The position numbers and the translations under genes are program-made. Of a stretch of DNA of 8,290 nt, positions 1 to 5,399 are shown piece by piece. A model generated the notes under the pieces. The model did no database searches. It saw nothing but the letters and a program-made list of their open reading frames with translations, and was not told where the DNA came from. This DNA is from Galactobacter sp052108535. Lineage in GTDB: Bacteria; Actinomycetota; Actinomycetes; Actinomycetales; Micrococcaceae. The stretch covers positions 1 to 8,290 of the forward strand of contig JBQDZM010000061.1 of the NCBI GenBank assembly GCA_052108535.1, read 5' to 3'. The first letter of the stretch is position 1. Every line of letters begins with the position of its first letter.

Positions 1-37
1 CCCCGCCAGTATCTCGCGACCCTCACCTCACATATAG

Positions 38-928
38 GAGACACGCCCTAGCCAACATCTAAATCTGGAGTGCGAAGGAGACGCGACCAGTTTTGGCGTC
101 TCCGTCGACTACGAGTCTCAGAAAACCCGGGGTCTCCTAGAAGACCTCCGCGTGACAATCGAGAGCCTGGACGCGCGAACCGAGGACCTCCGTACATCGA
201 TCAGAACAACACGGCGAGACTCCCTGGCACTGCAAGAGAGCATCGAAAAGCTCGACGCGAAGATGGACCCAGAAAAGGGGAACCTCCGCGAACTTCTTGC
301 CAAGCGCAGTGAGATCGAGAAGCACCTGGGCCTCTACGAACAAGTCAAGACCTTTGAGGACATGATCCGACGGATCGCGGACGAGACTGAGGCGGAGGTG
401 GCAACAGCAGTTGCGGGTCTAAGCCTCATCGCCGTACGGGAGTTCTCAGCCGAGATCTCCAAGCGCCTGGCCGAATGGGACTACCCGTCCGCGGCGTCTG
501 TACGGTACGACCGGAAAGAACTCGACATCATCGCTGGCGACCAACGTCGCTCGGCGCACGGCAAAGGGGTACGCGCGGTCCTCCACGCCGCATTCACGCT
601 CGCCCTCGCCCAATACTGCTTTGACCGGGAGCTGCCACACCCCGGTTTTGTTGTGCTTGACTCGCCGCTTGTCACCTACCGCCCGCCCGACCAGTCCACG
701 GGGACAGGGGATCAGCCGCCGGAAGGTGTTGTGCGGGCGTTCTACCGTGATATTCAGGCCAACTTTGACGGTCAGGTCATCGTCATGGAGAACACTGACC
801 CTCTAGACCCACTCGGGGCCGACGCGCGCGACATCCGATTCACGAAGCGCGATGACCTGGGACGGTACGGGTTCCTACCGGTCGTCGATGGCGAGGAGAC
901 CGCCCACACTTTGGCGACCGAAAGCTAA
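38..928 (+). pseudogene. C-terminal half of an SMC/Rad50-like ATPase, 5'-truncated
   Basis: The open frame runs from 38; the first usual start codon is GTG at 152, giving 258 aa. Numbering from that GTG, residues 1-85 are charged and heptad-like, as in the exit of a coiled coil. Residues 134-139 (SAHGKG) sit where the ABC signature is expected. FVVLDSP (166-172) is Walker-B-like, and VIVMENTDP (209-217) matches the position after the D-loop where the H-loop lies. Walker A would be N-terminal and is absent. Codons 71-151 also read as plausible protein (YESQKTRGLLEDL), so the true reading frame starts further upstream, yet stops at 35-37, 49-51 and 60-62 close all three forward frames. GTG 152 has no clear ribosome binding site. 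I infer a relic of a roughly 600-aa ATPase of the kind seen in DNA repair or defence loci. A separately translated C-terminal subunit is the alternative. The exact family is not recognised. Confidence 0.6.
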
Positions 929-939
929 CCGGAAGCAAC

Positions 940-958
940 GGTGGGGGCTCATCCCACC
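940..958. terminator. Possible bidirectional terminator hairpin between convergent genes
   Basis: GGTGGG (940-945) and CCCACC (953-958) form a perfect 6-bp stem with a 7-nt loop. It lies between the ATPase stop (926-928) and the stop of the convergent HTH gene (958-960). There is no T-run, as is common for actinobacterial terminators, so this is only a positional inference. Confidence 0.3.
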
Positions 959-1401
959 TAGCGACCGCGGCCATGGGGATCACGGAGCGGCATTCCCACA
1001 CGCAGCAGGTACAGGCGAACTGAGCTTGGATTGAAGCCAAGCCTCTCGCCGATCCTCGCTAAGGACTCGCCCTGCTCGTAGCGGCGGCACATTTCGAGTA
1101 CCTGTTCCGATGATGGCTTCTCACGACGCAGCCGTACTCCTCGCTCTCGCAGCCGCTCAGCGAGGCGTTGACGACTCACGCCCAGGTCGCCTGCGATCGC
1201 CCGCAGGATCTCACCGCCCCTGTACCGGCGCTCTGCCTCATCCAGCATCTCCTCCGTCAACCGCGGAACCGGCTTCGGGAGTGGCCGCGTGGAACCCTGC
1301 GAAACCGCTGCTGTCCTGTGCCGACGACGGATCTCGCGATGCGCGGAAACGGCCGACTGCAAGGATGGGGCAAGGTTAGAGCACTGTCGCGCTACCTCCA
1401 C
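958..1401 (-). CDS. Small tandem helix-turn-helix DNA-binding protein
   Basis: I chose GTG at 1401 (147 aa). The frame stays open to an ATG at 1485, but that extension would run through the strong hairpin at 1410-1443. Numbered from GTG 1401, residues 47-92 (RLTEEMLDEAERRYRGG, AIAGDLGVSRQRLAERL) form one resolvase/Hin-type helix-turn-helix. Residues 97-140 (SSEQVLEMCRRYEQGESL, RIGERLGFNPSSVRLYL) form a second. The protein ends in RDPHGRGR, a tail I recall from small actinobacterial HTH proteins of unknown role. No recombinase catalytic domain is attached. The N-terminal 45 residues are basic and look disordered. It probably binds DNA, perhaps as a regulator or as a remnant of a site-specific recombinase, and it converges on the ATPase relic. 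The fold is fairly sure; the function and start are not. Confidence 0.65.
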   Translation of the reverse strand: MEVARQCSNLAPSLQSAVSAHREIRRRHRTAAVSQGSTRPLPKPVPRLTEEMLDEAERRYRGGEILRAIAGDLGVSRQRLAERLRERGVRLRREKPSSEQVLEMCRRYEQGESLARIGERLGFNPSSVRLYLLRVGMPLRDPHGRGR

Positions 1402-1409
1402 GGATAGTT

Positions 1410-1443
1410 CGAAGGGTCCGGTCGGAAACGACCGGGCCCTTCG
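1410..1443. terminator. Strong hairpin with GAAA tetraloop
   Basis: Positions 1410-1424 pair with 1429-1443 around a GAAA loop. The 15-bp stem has a single T-G wobble (T1417 with G1436). A GC-rich stem capped by a GNRA-type tetraloop is a stable terminator-like structure. On the plus strand it is followed by TCGTCGTT, a weak T-rich tail. It lies just upstream of the preferred start of the minus-strand HTH gene, so it could end rightward transcription, or act in the 5' leader of the HTH transcript if that starts further out. Confidence 0.5.
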
Positions 1444-1537
1444 TCGTTGGGCGATAGCGGCAACTACGCGCAAGCTGCCGCCCATGAAAGAGCACCAAGG
1501 ACCGCTGCTCGCATTGAGTCTGGCTGACGCGAGCCCT

Positions 1538-1569
1538 GTCGGGCTGTAGACGCACGTCTACAGCCCGAC
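1538..1569. promoter_or_regulatory. Perfect 15+15 bp palindrome, probable toxin-antitoxin operator
   Basis: GTCGGGCTGTAGACG (1538-1552) is repeated exactly inverted at 1555-1569, separated only by CA. It ends 13 nt before the antitoxin ATG. Type II antitoxin-toxin complexes commonly repress their own promoter through such palindromes, and the core TGTAGACG/CGTCTACA is the likely contact site. The position over the promoter argues for an operator rather than a terminator. Confidence 0.7.
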
Positions 1570-1583
1570 CTATCATCGTCGTA
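1547..1583 (+). promoter_or_regulatory. Promoter of the antitoxin-toxin operon, probably leaderless
   Basis: TAGACG (1547-1552; 4 of 6 to TTGACA) is followed after 18 bp by TATCAT (1571-1576; 5 of 6 to TATAAT). The expected transcription start, 6-7 nt past the -10, falls on the A of the antitoxin ATG at 1583. No Shine-Dalgarno is needed or seen. The -35 lies inside the left arm of the palindrome, so a bound repressor would block RNA polymerase. Confidence 0.5.
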
Positions 1584-1858
1584 TGTTGACCATCGGAACG
1601 CGTGAATTAAAGCAGAACCCTGCTGAGGCGATCGCACGTGTGCTGGCCACAGGGCAGGACGCCGAAATTACCGCATATGGCCGGCCAACAGGCGTCCGTT
1701 TGGTTGCAGACAAGGCGATGCCGAGAAAGTGGGTGGGCGGCGCGGCCTTGAATGCGCTACCCGATGTCGGAGTCGAAGATGAGACGCTGAAAGACGACAT
1801 TGCCGCTGCTTTCATCGACGATGACTACGTCATTGACCCGTGGGCGGGCCGCGAGTGA
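1583..1858 (+). CDS. Type II antitoxin, Phd/YefM-like
   Basis: This is a 91-aa protein. Residues 1-42 match the Phd/YefM DNA-binding half: TIGTRELKQNPAEAIARV, then a short turn and EITAYGRPTGVRL, the strand containing the typical ITxxGRP element. The C-terminal 50 residues are acidic (VEDETLKDDIAAAF, IDDDYVIDP) and end in WAGRE. That is the usual arrangement of a flexible toxin-wrapping tail whose acidic residues and Trp/Arg enter the PIN active site. It is paired by a GTGA overlap with the downstream toxin. It likely dimerises on the palindrome at 1538-1569 and represses its own transcription together with the toxin. The start is fixed by the promoter position and the family N-terminus. The toxin's class makes this a VapB by role, although the fold is Phd-like. 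Confidence 0.88.
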   Translation: MLTIGTRELKQNPAEAIARVLATGQDAEITAYGRPTGVRLVADKAMPRKWVGGAALNALPDVGVEDETLKDDIAAAFIDDDYVIDPWAGRE

Positions 1859-2244
1859 TCCTGCTGGATACGAACGTGATCATCGATCGCGAGAAGTACT
1901 ATTTCGATCCGGGTGAGGACTTCGCCGTGAGCATCTTGACGCGCGCCGAGTTCGAGTTGGGAATTCAGTCAGCTCATGACGCCCAGGTCCGCGCTCTCCG
2001 AGTGCAGCGCCTGGCGTTGCTTGACCGTGAGTTCGATTGGCTGGAGTTCGACCTGGAATGCACCCGGTCCTACGGCGTTCTGGCGGCCGGTGCTCTCCCG
2101 CCCGGTGGCTCGAAGATCCGTAGCAAGGACGCGCTCATCGCGGCGCAAGCACACCGTCACGGTGCGATGCTGATGACCGCGAACATCGATGATTTCGCAC
2201 GGTTCTCCCATCTGGTCCCCATCACAGCACCGATTCCTCGGTAA
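1855..2244 (+). CDS. vapC: PIN-domain ribonuclease toxin, VapC type
   Basis: This is a 129-aa protein from GTG 1855, which overlaps the antitoxin stop as GTGA and gives the standard VapC N-terminus MILLDTNVIID. An in-frame GTG at 1840 would add five residues but is less likely. The acidic PIN residues are present in order: Asp5 (LLDTN), Glu32 (LTRAEFELG), Asp92 (SKDALIAA), and the TANIDDF element with Asn110, Asp112 and Asp113. These coordinate Mg2+/Mn2+ for RNA cleavage; VapC toxins typically cut initiator tRNA or rRNA loops, but the target here cannot be read. Length is typical (about 130 aa) and no key residue is missing, so the toxin looks active. Its last 23 nt overlap the tail of the opposite-strand MFS pseudogene. 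Confidence 0.92.
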   Translation: MILLDTNVIIDREKYYFDPGEDFAVSILTRAEFELGIQSAHDAQVRALRVQRLALLDREFDWLEFDLECTRSYGVLAAGALPPGGSKIRSKDALIAAQAHRHGAMLMTANIDDFARFSHLVPITAPIPR

Positions 2245-2984
2245 TCGCCTCGACGTCGCGGATCAGGGTGAGCGCGGCGGCGGTGCACAGCAGGAACACG
2301 ATGCCGCCGCTGAGAACCGGAAGCGCGATGTGGACTGTCGCGAGAACACCGCCGAGAGCGGAGCCATCAGCGAGGCCCAGGAGGCCTGCTACCCGGGAGC
2401 CCACGAGCCCGCCGAGCGCAGAGACGGAGAGGATCAGTCCGTATCCCAGCTCACCGAGCCCGAGTTGCTGCTGTGCGAACAGCACGAGGATCGAGAACGG
2501 CAACATGTAGCCGACACTGGCCAGGCCACCGATCAACGCGAGGCCGCCGACGATGCGATGCTGCCGGAGCCATTGTGTCCCGGCGAGGGCCTCGCGCCAG
2601 ATGCCCGTAGCAGCCCCGTGGCGGGCGGCCTTCAGCTCCGGATCGCGATTTCCTCGTGCCGATGATCGCGAAGGCCACGTACAACAGCGCCAGGCTCTCG
2701 AAGTCGAAGAGGAAGCACATGGCGAGGGCCAATAGCGCGCCGCCGCGCAGCAGGTTCGCGGCGACCAGAAGTGTGCGTCGGTCGGTGCGGTCCACCCAGA
2801 CTCCGATTGGGAGCGCGACCAGCAAGCGCACCAGAGAGTAGATGGTCGCCAGTACCCCCACCCAGCGAGGATCGTCTGTGATCGAGGCCGCCAGCAGCGG
2901 CATCGAGACGAAGGCCAGGCCGTCGGCCAGATTCGAAGCGCCATTCGCTGCCAACAACGCGCGGAAGGGGCGGCCGAGGGACAT
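2222..2984 (-). pseudogene. Degraded MFS transporter with two internal deletions
   Basis: From ATG 2984 the frame reads an MFS N-terminus: ANGASNLADGLAFVSMP, then the loop 2-3 motif A region LPIGVWVDRTDRR (residues 58-70), up to AFAIIGTR near 2655. The frame then becomes meaningless. Coding sense resumes in another frame at about 2650 (NRDPELKAA, then QWLRQHRIVGGLALIGG), which is the start of the second half of such transporters. The segment normally between them, TM4-6 and roughly 80 residues, is missing. A second jump near 2375 joins the TM8 region (GGLVGSRVAGLLG) to sequence resembling the last TM (SALGGVLATV, FLLCTAAALTLI), so TM9-11 are also missing. About 254 codons remain, against roughly 400 in the family. 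The gene is almost surely non-functional. Its stop lies inside vapC on the other strand, and it lies downstream of the zinc-finger/HTH gene on the same strand. Confidence 0.82.
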
Positions 2985-3108
2985 GCGAATCACCCTACCG
3001 GTTGCTAGGTCAGGCACATCGGTCGGTGGGTAGCGTCGTCCTACGGTACGAACACCTGGATCCACACCGCGGGATGTCGCAAAGCACCGCAGCGTGTAGA
3101 GCAGGCGT

Positions 3109-3498
3109 TCATGCGCCGTCTCTGAACCGCTCCCACGCCGACTGCCGGGTCATCCCCAGCGTCTGACCGATCTTGGCCCAACTGATGCCGCGCTGGCGGG
3201 CGGCCGTGACCCAGGTCGTCAGATGCTGCTCCACCTGAGTGCCGGCCGCGGCGACCTGGGGTAGCCGGGCGAGGAGTTCTTGGTCGCTGAGTTGTGACCA
3301 CGGGGTTGGGATCCTGTCCAGGTTATCCGGGGCGGCCTCCGCTGCCCGCTGCTCGAAGAGCTCCACCGCGGTCCGAGCGCACGAGGCGCAGATCGCGGCG
3401 AGTGGACTGGCCACCAGGGGGCCCGTCTCGGAGCGCGGGCGTAGGCAGTAGCTGCACATGAGGTCTGTGGTCACGAGTCCAGTATCCAGCAGATCCAT
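3109..3498 (-). CDS. ClpX-type C4 zinc finger / helix-turn-helix protein, probable regulator
   Basis: This is a 129-aa protein from ATG 3498. Other starts are GTG 3474 and ATG 3459, the latter just before the zinc finger; none has a strong Shine-Dalgarno. Cys15 and Cys18 (MCSYC) with Cys37 and Cys40 (CASC) form the C4 knuckle of the ClpX N-terminal zinc domain, including the RPRSETGPLVASP insert. The ClpX ATPase itself is absent. Residues 69-95 are a helical linker. Residues 98-126 (TAARQRGISWAKIGQ, LGMTRQSAWERF) form a helix-turn-helix in which SWAKIGQTLGMTRQSA is the core. Related short proteins occur in Actinobacteria. It is divergent from an intact MFS transporter and sits next to a triple half-site operator, so I infer that it controls that transporter. 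The inducer and biochemical role of the zinc finger (dimerisation or ligand sensing) are unknown. Confidence 0.82.
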   Translation of the reverse strand: MDLLDTGLVTTDLMCSYCLRPRSETGPLVASPLAAICASCARTAVELFEQRAAEAAPDNLDRIPTPWSQLSDQELLARLPQVAAAGTQVEQHLTTWVTAARQRGISWAKIGQTLGMTRQSAWERFRDGA

Positions 3499-3533
3499 TG
3501 CAACGTCAGGTGACCCTGACATGATGTCAGGCA
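3498..3533 (+). promoter_or_regulatory. Possible promoter of the MFS transporter, embedded in the operator
   Basis: TTGCAA (3498-3503; 4 of 6 to TTGACA) lies 16 bp upstream of CATGAT (3520-3525; 4 of 6 to TATAAT). The predicted start is near 3533, an in-frame ATG of the transporter, so the message may be leaderless. The -10 is the centre of the 17-bp palindrome, so a bound regulator would occlude it. The hexamers are weak; the geometry is the main support. Confidence 0.35.
3505..3531. promoter_or_regulatory. Operator with three alternating CCTGAC half-sites (two overlapping dyads)
   Basis: GTCAGG at 3505-3510, CCTGAC at 3515-3520 and GTCAGG at 3526-3531 give two overlapping palindromes. One is GTCAGG-N4-CCTGAC (centre 3512.5). 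The other is the perfect 17-mer CCTGACATGATGTCAGG (3515-3531, centre 3523). The centres are 10.5 bp apart, one helical turn. The site lies between the divergent zinc-finger/HTH gene and the MFS gene, as expected for the regulator's own binding site. Confidence 0.6.
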
Positions 3534-4771
3534 TGACCTTACAGATGCGCAATCCGAGACCATGGCTCGGCGCGTGCTCGGTCGCGGAGAGCATTGGTGA
3601 TTCCATCGGGAGGACGCTGATCGCCATCGTGGCCGTTGACGTGGTCGGTGCTGGCGCAGGACTCGTGGGCGTACTGAACTCGGCTGGCCTGCTGGCCTTC
3701 CTCCTGCTCTCGGTTCCGTTGGGCCTGTGGGCGGACAGGGTTGGGCACCCAGCCAGGTTTATGACGGCTGGGACGCTGATTCGGGCCGCCCTCGCCCTGT
3801 CGGCGCTGCTGGCCTGGTGGGCGGGAGCTCTCCACGGAGCCGCCCGCGTCGTTGTCCTGTTGACGGTCGCACTTGGCATCGGAGTCGCGGACGTCGCATT
3901 TACCACCGGGCAGGGCGTCCTGATCCCGAACCTGGCCCCTCGGGAGGGCGTGCGACGCCTCTACGGCCTGGTACAAACCTGGACCCGGACGGGGTCGGTG
4001 ATCGGGACGTTGTGCCTGCCGCTGGCGTTGGTGGTGGTGGTGGCCCCGCCCGCCGTTTGGGCGCTGGTCTGCGTGGCCTATCTTGTTTCTGCCCTGATGC
4101 AACGTGGGATCAGAATGCCCGACGGCGTGGCCGAGGTCCGCTCGGATGGCCTGCGGCCATCACCGTGGTGCCAGATCAGATCCGGAACTGGACACCTGCT
4201 GCGCCAACCGACGTTACGACGGATCACGGCGGCGAACATGCTCGTCAATGCTGCCGTGATGTGCGCTAACACGCTGATCCCGGTCATCGCCTTGACGGTG
4301 TTGCACCTGCAACCTTCTGTGTACGCCTTCATCGGCATCGGCGGGGCTATGTCGGGTATCGCCGGAGCGGTCAGTTCCCAGTGGCTCGGGGAACGCCTCG
4401 GACTGAGGAACGCACGGCTGCTCGCCAGCCTCGCGATGATCGTGAGCGCAGCGCTGGTGATGTGCAGTGAGGTTGTTGTGGACTGGCTGCCCGGCAATGC
4501 CGCGGTGTGGCTCATGATCAACTCTGCGCTCGCCGGGTTCTTCACGTCACTCGCCGTGGTGCTCGGGGCGGATCTGGTTCCCACCCTGACGCCGCCGAGC
4601 GAACTGGGTGTAGTCCTCGGCGCCCAGCGGACTCTGGTGTTGGGCAGCATGCCGGTTGCAGCGTTGCTGACCGGGGCCCTGAGCGCTTTCGTAGGGACGC
4701 AAGGTACCACATGGTTGTGGTTGGCTCTGCTGGCGGCCTCTGCGCTGCCAATCTTGCGACTGAACCGTTGA
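3533..4771 (+). CDS. MFS transporter, probable drug/metabolite efflux pump
   Basis: This is a 412-aa protein from ATG 3533; in-frame ATGs at 3521, 3524 and 3545 are also possible, while the frame upstream to 3458 crosses the operator and is unlikely. It is hydrophobic along its length, with about 12 membrane segments in two six-helix halves. The loop 2-3 motif A is recognisable as GLWADRVGHPAR (residues 64-75), with the Asp and Arg of the GxLaDrxGr consensus. A cytoplasmic loop follows TM6 (RMPDGVAEVRSDGLRPS). The second half begins RRITAANMLVNAAVM and closes with a final helix (LWLALLAASALPIL). Length is normal for MFS. It resembles the proton-antiporter drug-efflux type of actinobacterial MFS (inference); the substrate cannot be read. 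It is divergent from the zinc-finger/HTH gene and followed after 77 nt by the deaminase gene in the same direction. Confidence 0.88.
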   Translation: MTLQMRNPRPWLGACSVAESIGDSIGRTLIAIVAVDVVGAGAGLVGVLNSAGLLAFLLLSVPLGLWADRVGHPARFMTAGTLIRAALALSALLAWWAGALHGAARVVVLLTVALGIGVADVAFTTGQGVLIPNLAPREGVRRLYGLVQTWTRTGSVIGTLCLPLALVVVVAPPAVWALVCVAYLVSALMQRGIRMPDGVAEVRSDGLRPSPWCQIRSGTGHLLRQPTLRRITAANMLVNAAVMCANTLIPVIALTVLHLQPSVYAFIGIGGAMSGIAGAVSSQWLGERLGLRNARLLASLAMIVSAALVMCSEVVVDWLPGNAAVWLMINSALAGFFTSLAVVLGADLVPTLTPPSELGVVLGAQRTLVLGSMPVAALLTGALSAFVGTQGTTWLWLALLAASALPILRLNR

Positions 4772-4783
4772 CCGTGCCGCAAC

Positions 4784-4799
4784 CCACGCCGCAGCGTGG
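4784..4799 (+). terminator. Weak hairpin after the MFS gene
   Basis: CCACGC (4784-4789) and GCGTGG (4794-4799) form a 6-bp stem with a CGCA loop, 13 nt after the MFS stop. CAACC/GGTTG can extend it across a bulge. With no T-run it may only attenuate read-through into the deaminase gene. Confidence 0.22.
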
Positions 4800-4835
4800 A
4801 GGTTGGCTAAGGTCGGGAGTATCACTCGATCGAGT

Positions 4836-4841
4836 AAGGAG
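4836..4841 (+). promoter_or_regulatory. Shine-Dalgarno fixing the deaminase start
   Basis: AAGGAG lies 7 nt before ATG 4849. It is the best ribosome binding site in the window, and it rules out the upstream in-frame extension, which would lie within the MFS coding sequence. Confidence 0.8.
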
Positions 4842-4848
4842 ACAGTCA

Positions 4849-5325
4849 ATGGATGAGTCAGTGCTTGTCACGGCCCTGCGTCGCGCCATTCAGGTTTCGG
4901 CTGACGCCAGAGACCACGGCAACCACCCGTTCGGCGCGGTCCTGGTGAACGCGGACGGGGAGATCGTACTGGAGGCGGAGAACACCGTCACCACGACCAA
5001 CGACGTCACCGGCCACGCGGAGACCAACCTCGTCAGCAAGGCCTCGCGCAGCATCCCGCATGTTGAACTGGGCGACTACACGCTGGTTACCTCGTGCGAG
5101 CCGTGCGCCATGTGCTCCGGAGCCATCTATTGGTCGGGAATCTCCACCGTGGTCTACGGCCTCTCCGAGGCGGGGCTGAAAGCACGCACAGGCGACCATC
5201 CCGATAATCCGACGGTGACGCACCCCTGCCGCCAGGTCTTCGCCGACGGGAGCCGTGACATCACCGTGGTGGGGCCGCGTCTGGAAGACGAAGCGGCACT
5301 GACGCACGAGGGCTTCTGGGACTGA
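4849..5325 (+). CDS. Nucleoside/nucleobase deaminase (guanine deaminase-like)
   Basis: This is a 158-aa zinc hydrolase of the cytidine deaminase superfamily. HPFGAVLV (26-33) is the substrate-pocket strand. Zinc ligands are His56 in GHAE, Cys86 and Cys89 in EPCAMC, and Glu58 is the proton shuttle. The CSGAIYWSGISTVVYGL stretch (89-105) matches the helix-strand unit after the zinc site. The end, HEGFW (153-157), is typical of small bacterial guanine-deaminase-like proteins, where the C-terminal segment closes over the active site. Deamination of guanine to xanthine, in the cytosol, is the favoured reaction; cytosine, ammeline or another purine is possible. It is not the tRNA-adenosine deaminase TadA, judging by the C-terminus. 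It lies 77 nt after the MFS gene in the same direction and may be co-transcribed, which would link it to export of a purine or analogue (inference). Confidence 0.87.
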   Translation: MDESVLVTALRRAIQVSADARDHGNHPFGAVLVNADGEIVLEAENTVTTTNDVTGHAETNLVSKASRSIPHVELGDYTLVTSCEPCAMCSGAIYWSGISTVVYGLSEAGLKARTGDHPDNPTVTHPCRQVFADGSRDITVVGPRLEDEAALTHEGFWD

Positions 5326-5399
5326 AGGGTCCACTCAGGTGCAAGCTTCGTGGTGCAGGTGGGGTCCTGACATGCGCTCTGCGTGAAGGCGATCCGTCC

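Noticed and set aside
1374..1413. tRNA-like pieces: GGTTAGAGC followed by GTTCGAA
   Set aside because: The distance between the D-arm-like and T-loop-like strings is 3 nt too short, the intervening bases form no anticodon stem, and there is no 5' acceptor or TAGCTCAG half.
2189..2665. 158-aa plus-strand open frame opposite the MFS relic
   Set aside because: The minus strand carries clear, though broken, MFS sequence; this frame is Glu/Arg/Gln-rich antisense.
3499..3906. N-terminal extension of the zinc-finger/HTH frame to an ATG at 3906 (265 aa)
   Set aside because: The added residues are low-complexity Ala/Pro/Ser/Thr sequence antisense to the MFS gene and cross the intergenic operator.
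3539..4102. 187-aa minus-strand open frame inside the MFS gene
   Set aside because: Its composition (Gln, Arg, Gly and Pro runs) is that of the reverse complement of membrane-helix codons; no domain is visible.
4507..4848. Upstream in-frame extension of the deaminase to 4507
   Set aside because: It lies within the MFS coding region in a different frame and reads as Arg/Gly-rich nonsense; AAGGAG before ATG 4849 fixes the start.
5366..5373. CCTGACAT half-site downstream of the deaminase, matching the operator arm
   Set aside because: It is a single half-site with no partner arm, in a convergent gap; an 8-mer can occur by chance.
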